A stretch of 64,000 nucleotides of DNA, taken from positions 2,046,001 to 2,110,000 of the forward strand of contig CP071494.1 of assembly GCA_017354895.1 (NCBI GenBank), in the 5' to 3' direction. Under the pieces are notes generated by a model, which did not search any database, was not told the DNA's origin, and saw only the letters and a program-made list of their open reading frames with translations. This DNA is from Podospora comata. Lineage: Eukaryota > Ascomycota > Sordariomycetes > Sordariales > Podosporaceae. Position numbers and translations under genes: made by a program. Shown piece after piece: positions 10,892 through 22,321 of this stretch (its first letter is position 1; the number at the start of each line of letters is the position of its first letter).

Positions 10892-11937
10892 TTTGGTGGG
10901 GGGTCAGTGGGTTGGAAAGGGGGGTGGTTAAGAGTTACCTGATGGTTGTTGAGGAGTTATGTGGTGAAATGAGTAGGTAAGTTGTTGATTTTCTTGCTGC
11001 TGATGAGTGATGGTAGTTAAGTTCGGGGCTCATGGGGGATCTTATATGCTTTTTGGGATGGGCCTCTTATTGGCGAGATTGTGCTATTTTAGATGCCGGC
11101 TTGCTTTGTTGTGACCCGCTGGTGGTCTTTCACAAGAAAGGTTTGGTTTAGGGACAGTCGGCAGAGAATGGTTTTGTGCTGTTTGGTGAAAGACATTGCC
11201 GTGACAAAGGTCAAAGAGTTGGGATGCATAAAAATGAAACAGACAGGTAGGTTGAAAGCATTCAATACCATGTCTGACGAAAGTAAATATCGCTGTTCAA
11301 TGTGTCTGTCTGCTGTCCCTCATGCAACGAGGGTTCTTGTGGGGAGTTACTTGACCTGAAAGCCTGGACTTTGCATTGTAAGAGTTTCAGAGAAAGAGCA
11401 CGTCTTTCTCAGCCGTTTATCCATTGTTCCTGCAGTCTTGACTTGAATTGACGTCACAATATCCGTTAGCTTTGCGGAAGTTAAGCTAAGAGGCGCACAC
11501 TTTAACCTTCTTCGAAGAAGCCACAGAAAAAGAAAATGGCACGTAAAAACTTTTTAAAGGGTTGGTCAGTGGTTCTCATCGCTCATCATCGAATCACTCT
11601 CCCGACATAGATTCATAGCATAGCAATACCGTATGCTACTCTACCCGTGTCGCAGTCTGCCCTTGAAAGATACGCAGCAATCACAAAGATGGATGGCACG
11701 AGACACTTCCCTTCAGACATTCACCGACAATCTGCCAACATCAGGACGTTCAACACTCATGTCATAGATTGTCAAACACGCGGAGAACCATGCTAAATTG
11801 AGGCAATTGAGAAATTTCTTGGTGGATGCCATTCTCAAACCAGGTACTGCAGCTCCCCCTATTCTTCATCCCCATCTCGCAAATACTGACAATGTGCATG
11901 AGAAGTATGTAACCGGTATCACAAAGCTCGCCTGACC
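10892..11937. other. Intergenic, about 1 kb, no gene seen
   Basis: This lies between the Cys-rich protein and the HNH-type gene. It is more A/T-rich than its surroundings, and only short random frames are present. Confidence 0.45.
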
Positions 11938-12664
11938 ATGACAGCCGCATTGGCCCCTGATTTTAGCCAGGATACTTACAAGCATATCGCCACAATGGCC
12001 GAAAAGTCACGCCCCAAAAAAGGGCGTCAATATCTCAGACGAAAATACCTTCTTATAGATGACCACTGTTGTATCATGACTGGTTAGTATGAGAGACGCT
12101 ACCTTGCCTCCCTATCTCCGCAAGACCAAGCAACCAAGTTCCGTAGCACTATTCACTGTGTTCACATCCTCTCTTCTACAATCTTCAACTGTGGTGACAA
12201 CAAATCCACCAGAGTAAGTCCACCTCAAGGTCCACCCACCTCAATATTAACCCAACTGACACGAGCCTACTGATCCAGGCTCGTCAAAGTGCAGCTACGT
12301 CATGGGCCCTCCGTCGGTACTTCGACCTTTCCGGCCGCAACTTCCACCCAGATATCCTCCACGGGCCCGAAAATACCATATCCCTCACGATTGAGTTCGT
12401 CAAGGAGTACCGCCAGTTTCGGATAGCTTTGGAACCAGGAGAAGGTAATGGCACTATCTATACCTGCGTATCATGGATCCAGAGACCCGGAGCATGTCTG
12501 TAGATCGGTTTGTCCCCCAAGATCAGCCCATTACCTTGACGCATCATAACAACATTCCAATGCCCAGTAGGGGCCTTCTTAGAATACATCATACCTTGGG
12601 TAAAATCTTTCATGTGAGCAAAACCACCGCTGAATCCATGACCAGAGTGCTGACCTGTGTTTAG
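11938..12664 (+). CDS. Probable HNH endonuclease-like protein, four exons
   Basis: No single frame is long here, but four exons join in phase to 193 residues: 11938-12082, 12125-12213, 12279-12444 and 12483-12664. The product reads KYLLIDDHCCIMTDQATKF, then HCVHILSSTIF, RRYFDLSGRNFHPDIL, HGPENTISLTIEF and NNIPMPSRGLLRIHH. This matches the layout of fungal HNH_2-type proteins: a Cys-x-x-Thr core, a His-Ile pair about 15 residues on, an Asn/Leu-rich finger helix, and a C-terminal P-S-R-x-L-L-x-x-H segment. Such proteins are common and mostly uncharacterised. The 65-bp intron at 12214-12278 has a good donor and branch site. The other two, 42 and 38 bp, are unusually short, so the locus could instead be slightly decayed. 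The 5' end is uncertain. Confidence 0.45.
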
Positions 12665-13735
12665 GCTGAGCCACATTTGAATGGAACGTGGTGATTGAGG
12701 AAGCAGGTTGTTGATGGGATATATTCAGCATGTATGATCTTGGTATCTATGTAACAGCTTCCTTGCGTGATCTATATGGTTTGATATTGATGGAGCTGGA
12801 TAGCTATTCAAGAAGGCGGACGCCAAGAGTAGTGAAATATACATTACGCCTACCCAATAAAAGCCAAAGGAAGGTCTGCAGAAAGAAGGCTATGCTCTGT
12901 AAGCCATTAGCCAACGGCATACACCGTTTAAACCAGCATCACATATAACCCTAACCCTAACCCATCAACCCGTGCCCCCCTACTCCCTCCCCTTCACCCA
13001 TTCCCTCATCCACCTCTTTCTCTCCTGAAGGCGGGACCCAATTTTACACTCAACCTTTCTCACACACAACCCTCTACTCACCACCCATCTCTTCCTCCCC
13101 GCATCGTCTCACACCATTCACAACCACCAACTGGACCTTCCCCCTCCGAAAAGGAACCTCCCCCTCCGCAACCCCATCCAAATGCAACCCCAAAAAGTTC
13201 TCCCCTCCACCACCACTAACCCTTCCCCTACCCAAGAAAAAGCTAAGATGATCATCACCCCCTACCATACCAAGCCCGCCCAAAATCCCACCAATAACAC
13301 CCAAGCAAAACACAAGCATTCTTGGTATCGGCAGTTACCTTCCCCCCCTTTAGCGCCCCTATGAACAAGATCAAAGCAACCAAGCTAACGGCTTCCAAAG
13401 CCGATCGGTTAGACATGGGTGGCACCCTCTTGGCAACGACGACAAGAGAAAATGTCACTACGACGGAGAAATGGTTTTGGGTTGAGCAAAAACGCCCATG
13501 TATCAAAATTGTCATGTCCCGACTCTCATCCCAAAGAAGAGGCCGGAAATTGAATATCTACAAGAAGTTTGAAAATAATGCCATCAGAGTTATCACCGAG
13601 GTGAAAAACTCACATGGATGCTAATGCACCGTTCCCACTCCCATCCACTCTATCAATGCTACTCGCTTTCTTCTACTACCACCTCGCCAAAAAAACAAAA
13701 ACCCCTTGTTCCACCGCCGCTCAAGAAGAAACTTC
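12665..13735. other. Intergenic, about 1.1 kb, with one weak small-protein candidate
   Basis: It contains the telomere-type repeat. On the minus strand around 13074-13515 two overlapping frames carry hydrophobic stretches (LEAVSLVALILFIGALKGG and CLGVIGGILGGLGMVGG). They could belong to a small spliced membrane protein, but no convincing intron joins them. Confidence 0.35.
12946..12963. repeat. Interstitial telomere-type repeat (TAACCC)x3
   Basis: Three perfect TAACCC units, the fungal and vertebrate telomere repeat, lie inside the chromosome. The sequence to the right switches to C-rich DNA. Confidence 0.85.
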
Positions 13736-14513
13736 TTAGCAGGTGAAGACCGAGGGGCCGGGGATCTGGTAGTTGGTGACAGGGGGCCAGTAGATGCTGA
13801 TCTTGACACCGGGGTGGGAGCCCTACATATACGAGTTAGTAACTAATTGCCTAGGAACAAAGTGATGATATATCAAGGCAAAAACTTACAGAGTAAGCAC
13901 CGGGGAAGGCAACGGTGGAGGGGGTCTTGCTGCCGGTACCGCCGACAATGTTGAGCTGAGCACACTCCATGTAGAACTGAGCACCGGGGTAGTTGCCGGC
14001 ACCGTGGAGAGCAAGCATCTCAGCACGGAGGAGGTACTGGCCGGGGGCGATGCAGGAGGGGATCCTAATGCTGTGGCGGCCCTGGCCGTTGATGACCTTC
14101 TCGGTGCCCCAGACGCCGTTGTTGTAGCCGTCCTCCTGGATCTTGAACCAACCGCCGCCGACACCAGAGTCGGTGGTGGCGTCATTGACCTTCTTGAGGT
14201 AGGCCATGGTGGGGCCCTTGTGGGAGATGTCCATGATGTCGTTGGGGGCAGAGCCGGTGGTGGAGAGCATGTAGCGCCAGATGGCGGTCACGTTCTGACC
14301 AGCCTGGACGGTGATGACCTTGGAGGTGGGGGTGGTCGGGTTGGGAGCACCGTTGCAGGCGATCGAGGCAGAGTCGACATTCTCAATGGGGCCGTTGTAG
14401 CTGGGCACACGGACACCACCACCAACACCGTGGTTGACACCGCCCACCTCGAGGGAGGAGAAGATGGTGTGGGCGCTCGCGGCGGAGGCAAGGAGGATAG
14501 GGGCGAACTTCAT
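13736..14513 (-). CDS. AA9 lytic polysaccharide monooxygenase (GH61 family)
   Basis: Copper enzyme that oxidatively cleaves cellulose or related glucans outside the cell. Two exons (13890-14513 and 13822-13736, intron 13823-13889) give 236 residues. A 15-residue signal peptide ([14 protein letters not shown]) ends exactly before a His ([11 protein letters not shown]), which becomes the copper-binding N-terminal His of the mature enzyme. The second copper ligand is His84 of the mature chain in [15 protein letters not shown]. His156 (LALHGAG) and the axial Tyr167 (AQFYMEC) complete the site. Cysteines at mature 39, 140 and 170 plus the last residue fit the two conserved disulfides. Exon 2 encodes [11 protein letters not shown] and ends FTC, as in many AA9 proteins without a cellulose-binding module. 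The frame is open further upstream, but no ATG precedes 14513. Confidence 0.96.
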
Positions 14514-16915
14514 GGTGACGGTGGATGGAGTTTGAGGGAGTGGTCCAGGTAAACTTGCTCGAATGTGCTCGTCGATGGATGGCTCTCTAGAAAGGATTCT
14601 GGATGGGATGGTGACGGGTATATATACCTGTGCCACCTGCCGTGACAACACCAAGTCCCGCCATCATGCTTTCAAGATTGTGCGTCTTTCGGTTGCAAAG
14701 ACTTGACGGCCTCGGGTTCCGCAGTGGCAGCAGTAGCCGCGCGGAATCTGGGGGGCATGACAGCAGGCTTGGTGGGTTGGAGGCCAAGGAGTGCCACGCC
14801 GGCGTCAATCCGGTCACGATCCCGATCTGGGTGCAACATCTCGGCGCCTAGTCCGACTCGGTGCAGTGAGGTTGTCATCCGTGAGGGCCGCCGGTGGACG
14901 GGCGGAACATGATGGTCCGGAGACCAATATAGAATGTTCGGCAGCCTTGCCGACAATCCCCCAGACGGGCCTAGCCAAGCCTCTAGACCTTGATCTGTCT
15001 TGCCCCTGCAATCTTTTCCCCTTCAGGGTTTTCTTCTCTGATGGACGTCAGTTGTCCCGCTGACAAGCTTTTCCCGGTTTCAGGAATCGTGTTCCCCACA
15101 AATCCGATGATCTCATCCAACTGCAGTCTTCGTGTGTCCTCCTCCGCAGACTCTTGATGGAGAAAGCACCCCCGCGGGGAGCGGCAGAGAAAGGCACCTT
15201 GTGCATCATGCACCCCGGCCTTCAGCGGCCTCCTTTCCCGGGACTCTGTCATCATGTTTCCACAAAACCAGGAAGCGATTCGACAAAAGTTTTTGTCGCT
15301 TCCGTTGCAGCCCAGCTTCTGTGGTATTTTGAGCATGTGGGCATGTCTCTTGAAGGATATTCGGGGAACCGCCCGTTGACCGCTACGCGTCGAGGAGGCT
15401 GTGTGATGTGGTTGGCATCTTGATGTTGAGGAATCTGGTGTGCAAGCGCCTGCCAGTCTTGGACATGTGTGTGTTGAGTTGAGCACATTGTGTTTTTGTC
15501 TCGTTGTTGGCTGAGCTTCTTGGTGCTGCAGGTTTTGATGACTCGAATATCGGGCCGCGCACGCCGAGCAGGACATAGCAGCGCCAACCTGGCCTCCTAA
15601 ACATGGCGAATTCCAGATGATTCTTCCGAGTGACTTGGCGATGGAGGTCTTTTATTCTTCGAGGCAGCCGTTGCGCTGACGTTGTCTTGATCACAAGTTC
15701 GTCATCTATCGTCGGGCAAAGGGAACCTTGGAACCCAACGCGGGCTTTGGTGTTGGCAGGTATACCATGGTGATAGGAACGAGGATATGGGGGGTCAATG
15801 GGATACTAGCTGGATGTCTGTTATTTCTCTGTTGTCAGCCTCGAACAGCTCGCAAACTATGTTTACGTGCTGCGGTTTCTGGAATAGCTGCAGACGTCGA
15901 TGATACCACCGACAGTAGCACCCTGAGGAAGGTGGGTGTTATCCGGCAGATGATTCTTGTTGCGCGTTTCTTGCCATCGCCTTGCAGGTGAACATGGTCG
16001 GGCTTCGTCGAGATTTACTACAAGTGGTGCAAGACCTCCAGCAGTGAATTCTGGGTTGAGAGATAACTGAATCCTCATCTCGAGAAGAAATCGCTCGTTC
16101 TGTTGACTACACACCTCGCTACTTAGACATCCCGGCCCTCATTTATTGTCGGCTATTTACATCCAAAACATAGTATGCCCGGGGCGAGTGCTTTTCAACA
16201 GCGAGGGCAGAGGGTCGATATTAGCTAGTTACTCTTTTTAATGAGCTATACAGGTTGGAAAAATTGGGTCCTCGTGCAGGTCTTCGGTTCTGGAGGCACT
16301 GGAATCCCAAACAAAATGACACGAAGAATGCTTGACGAGATCTACAATGAAAAGGGAAATGAAAAGTTTCCAGTCTGATAGTCTTGATGGGAGACGGGAG
16401 TGTGGCCCAGAAGAGTATGGCTGGCGAAAGCGGAAAGTACAACAGGCATGGGATAACACTGCCGCCTTCGGGGCACTTTCTTGCCCTCGCAAGAGATATC
16501 GGAGAGGAACAAACTCTGAGTATCGGATCAATGTTTCCCGAATGTCCGATAATTCGCAGATCTTTCCAGGAACACGGAGATGTTGTCGCTTTCGTAGTAC
16601 GTACAATCAAGGTCCAATTCCTTCTCGTTTATTGCCGTGGACAATCGACCCTCCTATTGGACTGCGCCATACTAAATCAGTGGCATTCCGGCTAAGTAAC
16701 TCCCGATAGCCAATTACCTTGTCAAACGCCCCTCATTTGCTCATTTACCTGCTGTATCGAGGTGGTTAAGGAGCGGTTACAACGCCGGATATGCAGGGAG
16801 AATCCCTTACTACTACTACCCGGAATTCGAGGACCTTGATCAACTAGGAGCTTCTAGAGGCACGCTTGATCTGAAAAAACATCTCCAGTCCTCATCATGA
16901 TGACCATGTTGTTGC
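14514..16915. other. Intergenic, about 2.4 kb, AA9 promoter and unexplained spacer
   Basis: The right flank of the AA9 gene should carry its regulatory region. Frames of up to 197 codons occur on the minus strand (14983-15576) but lack motifs or sensible composition. I see no supported gene. Confidence 0.5.
14619..14626 (-). promoter_or_regulatory. TATA box of the AA9 gene
   Basis: TATATATA lies about 106 bp upstream of the AA9 start codon. This is a strong, well-placed element, as is usual for inducible cellulolytic genes. Confidence 0.55.
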
Positions 16916-18742
16916 TTGAGGCTAACCGCAATGTTAAGTGACCTGTCTCCACGGGCGGAGTCACTCGTCCCAGCGAATGTCGACAAGCTATTTGATCTGC
17001 TTAATACCAACGGCGAGGCGGCCTCGGGATCAACATGGAATCGCGCACCAAGGTCACTTTCTGCCACTCAACAGGGGAGTCGGAACTTGCTTGATGGTGT
17101 TCTCTCGCCGGCTGCCACAACTCAAAGACCTTTTGTCCAACAACATTCAATATGGCAGGAACCGCTTTTTGAGTCGGGGTGTAGAGGCTCACTGCATGGT
17201 CAACAATGCGCAGGGCAATGCTCCGACCCCAAGATATTGTTCAGTTCCCTCAGCATTCTAGGAAACTGCCTTGCCTTTGCAACCGCGGGCTTACTGGCAG
17301 ATGACGGCATTGTTATTCGAGAAGCCCCACTGGAGGACACTCCGACATCACTGCAGATAGCTGGTGTCCCCGAAAACATCAATGCAACTCAGATACTCGA
17401 TGATATTGTACGATGCGCTGTGTCGTCCTGCGAAGGCGAAGGTAGAATATCCGGCATGGCCACCTGCACGACACAGCTTATCGAACTAAGGGGACACCTG
17501 GGTGGTCCGCATAACGCCACTAGCCTTGAGCAATTCCAGGTCCTTCATGACGGCCTAGGCCAATATTGTGGCAAGCTTGATATGGAGTTTGAGCCTGACA
17601 TTGCAGGGCCGGGGGTAAGTTGGCATTTTCCTCTGGAAAACTGGCGATTCTTTTGGATTCAGAAGCTGACCGCCTAACCCTTCTCCAGGTCCTGCTGTCA
17701 CAAATGATACAGGCATCAGTCTCAGTCACCTCGTTTGTTTTCATCACGATAATCAGCTCTTGGGCCCGGTTCGTTCTTTTGGTCCACAAGCGAGGCGACT
17801 GGAAGAAAGCGGAGCGTCGTCACAGAAAACTCACAACATCCAGAGTCCACGGTGCGTTGGTTTCGGCTGCCGTGGAATTCCAGGAAGCCCAAGCCTTCTT
17901 CACCATGGCCATTCAGATCGCGACCATTGCCACGTTTGAGCCGAGCTTTACCTGCGGCTTGTCTTGCAGCCAGCAAGAATCGATCCAATCCCTGAGCGAC
18001 ACCATCATAAATGGGCAGTTGATTCGTGCTCTGGCGGTCAACAGCATGTTGCCTGTGCTTCTGACACAGTCAGTACTACACCGTGCCGGAATGAGCTGGT
18101 GGTATACCTTGACGCTTTGCATCATTGTCTGCATCTTTTCAGAGGTCATTAGGTGGCAAACTGTCACTCAAATCCCTTTCCACATCCTGTTAGGCCGGCT
18201 AAAAGATCTAGTACCAGTGGATGAGTGTGGTGGTAACCCTTCGCTGACAGCGTATTGCCTGACGCCTTTATACAATCTTCAACTTGTGGAAATGCCCATG
18301 CTGATTGTAGGATATACAACCGCCCTGGTACTCCTTCTTGCGCAGAGCGCACATCGGACATGGCCGATTATTTCACCTATTGTCGAGAGGCATAGACCTG
18401 GTCAGTTGCTGGCTTACTTGGGAAAGCATTTCTTTCGAGTGTCTTGGTACGGATTGCAGATGACCCTTGCCATCGCCACGGCCTTACATTTCGTCACTCT
18501 TTGGACCATCAGCCGCGGTTTGAATTCGTCACCGAAAGACTGGACATATGGCCAGGTGGTGTCGGCAATGCTCTGGGCTCCGATATTGGGAAAGTACCTA
18601 TACTACAATATTTGTAAGTGGTATTGAACAGACTCTGGGTTGCTTCTTTTTCGCTTACGTTTCTGTCTTAGTTGGAGTGAAGAGGGGAGTCGAGGCACGG
18701 CTTGCGCGAGAGTACACGGTGATTCGACTTGAGCCTCAATGA
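16916..18742 (+). CDS. Fungal multi-pass membrane protein of unknown function
   Basis: The secure part runs from about 17217. An extracellular Cys-containing segment (CSDPKILFSSLSILGNCLAF, with Cys at DIVRCAVSSCEG and QYCG) is followed by six or seven membrane spans. Introns at 17615-17688 and 18614-18671 are phase-consistent: the first joins DIAGPG to VLLSQMIQASVS, the second joins LYYNI to FGVKRGVEARLAREY. The pattern of a Cys-rich head, an AGPGVLLS-like first span and an FGVKRGVEAR tail recurs in many Pezizomycotina proteins of unknown function. The 5' end is not resolved. The frame is open back to 16916, but no signal peptide is visible, so an upstream exon may be missing. It is followed 229 bp later by the HET-domain relic on the same strand. 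Confidence 0.65.
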
Positions 18743-18971
18743 AATGCTCAGTTATCCTTGCGGTATGGTATGCCTACAGCGCCAGGGCTTTGATCGAATC
18801 ACCACCCCGGTATCAGGCTGCCTTAGCCACAGCATCACCCCCAATAACTATTGACTTGGCACATCCGCACCTCCATGGAATTGCATTTAAATTCACGGTA
18901 CAAAAGCTCCAGGTATTCTGTTTTCCAGTACCATTTGCCCCTCGATCCACTACCACTTTGCGGCAAACAGG

Positions 18972-21940
18972 ATGTCAATCAATTCACCTCGGGGCGGCAC
19001 CTCCATGCTCCGCACCCTGCTGGTGTGGTTAGTCAGCTACACCGCCTGCGTATTGAAGAAGCTGAAAAAAGCCTTTGATTCAGACCTGTCACACCTACCG
19101 CCACTTGTTTACGGCCCTTTACCTAGCGCAGCATCCATCAGAATCCTCGATATGATCAAGCCAGCTGCAGGAGACAGAAACATCATCAGACTGTCAACTC
19201 GAATCATCAACCTAGACTCGGACTTAGCCTCGCTGCCGGATATGTGGCTCTGTCTTATACGTGGGGAAACCCAATCACGATTCGAGAGTCGGTGCCAGAT
19301 TCAATGAATTTCAGAACCCCCTTTTTCTGTTCCATCAAGGGGCCGAATAATGAACGATTTGGATGGCTAGACCCGGCAAAGTGGATTTATTTCTGGCAAA
19401 GTAGCCGGTACATGATAGCTGAAGAGAAGGTCGATTGGAACGGTGACAAATTAAGGTGGATTGAGGTGGATGGCTGCGGCGTGCAGGTCAAGGAGAATCT
19501 GTTTCACTTCTTGGAGACAGTTCAACGGGTACGAAAAGACTCTGCAGGGCCTCACGGTTGGGGCAGGCTTCAGCTAGACTCAGGTTCGACAATGTGGGCT
19601 ATCCGCTTTGGATCGATGCTATATGCATCAACCAGGACGACCTAGACGAGCGAGGTTCTCAGGTATCGCTGATGTCCAGGGTCTATCAATCTGCCAAACA
19701 TGTTTTGGCATGGACCGGGAAGAGTGACAGACTGTCGGAATGGGCAGCCCAAGGGTTCAGTCGACTAATGGATTGGGAGGCACATCGTGCGAAACGGATG
19801 AGGGAGAAGATGGAAAAGGGAGAAGAGCGTTCCTGGAGCGACATCAACATTGACACAACGCTTTCGTCGATTGAGTGAATGTCTATACGCCATTGGTTTG
19901 GCTTATTCGCTTTTTTTCACCGTCTTTGGTTTCGTCGAGCATGGATCGCGCGGGAGGCGACTTTCGCAAAACGTACCTTCGTCTTAACATCCACTAACCT
20001 GTTCCCTGTGACGATGGTTCTGTTGGCGCTGGAGGTGATTGACAGGTATGGGTTGGAAGATGAGTTATGCAAGTTAGGACGAGGCCTGCTTACTGGTCGG
20101 TCCGTATCAAACACTGAGGCTTTCGTTGCAATGCATACGGGATATCTCGAGGATGAACAAGGGGTCACTTTGGATCATGCAGAGCGATTGGCAATTGAGC
20201 CACGAGATGCTTTCATTTTCCTTCGGGGATTCCGATATATTCGCGAAAGATCGAACCTGGACCTGGCGGGCACAGGTACCATGGTAGTGACAGGACGGAG
20301 TGAGAGAGGCTGGGACATCGAGATTTTACCACGGGTGCATTTGGATATCACTCGGGTACAATTATCAGTGCCCCGGCTGACTCAGTTCCCTTGAGCCCTT
20401 TCCACGAGCGGCTAAATCTACTTCCTGTTATATCGGTCTTTCGGAACCTCAATGCCTCTGACCCTCGGGACAAGCTATTTGCATTTTTGAACATTGTAGA
20501 GGAAAAGGGGCTTGTTGCGCCAAACTACCGCCAAAGTGCCCAGGCCGTTTTTCGGGCGACAGCAGGGGCCATAATTAAGGGCACCAACAGTCTCTCTGTA
20601 CCATCACACATTGAAGATCCGTCAAACCGAAAGATCGAGGACCTTCCCGGTTGGGTCTCTGACTTCAGCGCAAGGCTAGAAACGGAAGCGTTTGACAATG
20701 GGTCCGACCCTTGCAGATATTGCGCCTCGTATATCAACTTCAAATTAACGGAAGCAAGCGAGATCGTCTTCCATCCTGAGGGGGGTTTGTCCGTCGTGGG
20801 CCATTGCATTGACACAGTGAAGGCTGTAGCGGATTCTCGAGCCGACATACTCACATCTTTCTTGATGCTGGCTGTGAAAAGACCTGCACAGTATCCAGGC
20901 AAGCCAAATTCTTAGAAGTGGCAGAATCTCACGGTATTCTGCAGGGAAAACTCGCACAAAGTGATACCGGCCCGTTCGGTCACGCGCATTGAGGCACTGT
21001 GGCGGACACTGATAACGAACAAGGAACACGAGGTGGATGAACTTTGTTCAGGCTATGAACTCGCGGCTGGGTTTGCAAATTGATTATTGAGAGATATCTT
21101 GCAGGTTTGCAGTCTGCTTCGGGATGTTGGTCCGGAACGTTGGGTGGGAAAGCGAGTCGCGCCATCACTTTGCAGGAAGGTCGCACTTTTGTCAACGATT
21201 TGCGAAGGAAGGCAGCTTGATGAGCTCCCAGCGTCCGAGATTCGGGACTGGCCGATGACGTTGGAAAATCTGAAGACAGGAAGAAGAAGAGAGGAGAGTT
21301 ACGGTGTACGGACACAAGAGGGTGGGGAGCAGGAGAAGAACCAAGGGTCATCAGATTGCTCAGGTTATGCAGAGAAGAGCAGCGAAGAGCTGGAAGGGCC
21401 TCCAGAAACTGGATCCATGTCCAACCTTGGGTATCATCTGGAGATCTTGGAAGAAGACATAAACGACCAGAAGGACCACTTCTTCAGAGGATCTTCGAGC
21501 GTGCTGCCAGCTCGACACTTGCCGGCTGCAACCAAGATTTTGAGCTTTTTGGAGGAGCAGGGCCCTCTACAGGATACAGAGGCTCAAAACGATTGGGCTT
21601 CTACCAAGTACACGCGGAATGCAAGCCGCTGTTTTTCCAAGGTTCAAATGGCGCAAATTCGAAAATACGAGGCTCTGATGAAGGAGGCTACCCGCGGCCG
21701 AAAATTCTTCCTACTGACGGGGAGAGATTTGGCTTAGGCCCAAAATCGACAAGGGAGCCAGACGGGGAACTTTATGATCAGATTTGGGTGATTGAGGGAG
21801 CCAGTGTTCCATTCATTCTCAGGGAGACTGACACTTCGGGTTGTTACAAGATTGTCGGCGAGGCGTATGTGCATGGGTTCATGTATGGAGAGTTGATTGG
21901 TAGCTTGGTTGGGCCACCGAGGAGGATCTCTTTGGTGTGA
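18972..21940 (+). pseudogene. HET-domain (heterokaryon incompatibility) gene, broken
   Basis: Relic of a long HET-family gene of the kind that triggers cell death after fusion of unlike hyphae. The recognisable pieces lie in the expected order but in different frames: an N-terminal PLPSAASIRILDMI segment, the HET start VALSYTWGNP, the core PLWIDAICINQDD with SQVSLMSRVYQSAKHVLAWTG, WFRRAWIAREA, then SVFRNLNASDPRDKLFAFL. A C-terminal GRKFF-type and SVPFILRE / EAYVHGFMYGEL region closes it. The frame is interrupted at least five times across about 3 kb, more than introns could plausibly explain in this usually intron-poor family. The pieces keep clear similarity to HET proteins, so the loss is probably fairly recent. 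It sits between a membrane-protein gene and a HeLo-like gene. Confidence 0.8.
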
Positions 21941-22321
21941 TGTGGTGAGCTGGTGGCGGCCGCGTTGTTGGGTACTGAACCAGGCTGAGCTTCCTGCCTT
22001 TCACAACGTTCGGCTACCTTACCTACCCTGACCTGATTTTGATGTTTATTTGCAAATTCTGCATTTCTGTCCTCAGCTTTCTCTAACTAGGTATGATGGT
22101 ATTTGGGTAGAGCAAGTACACACCAGAGTCAAAGAGAGTATCCTGCGTGCGTTGTTGCTGGGTAAACCAATCTCCCTAACCGCTTAATGATGATAATGAA
22201 GCAGACTGTTCTCTTTATTCCAATCGTCGTCAAACATATAACCATATTGCACATCTCCGCCCTCATCAAAAGCTTCATGGGCTTTTGCTTTGCGCGTTAG
22301 GGGAAAGGAATAATCGCCCGA

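Noticed and set aside
14983-15576. 197-codon frame on the minus strand upstream of the AA9 gene
   Set aside because: No recognisable domain, signal or membrane segment; Cys/Ser/Arg composition looks like random reading of promoter DNA, and overlapping frames of similar length exist on both strands.
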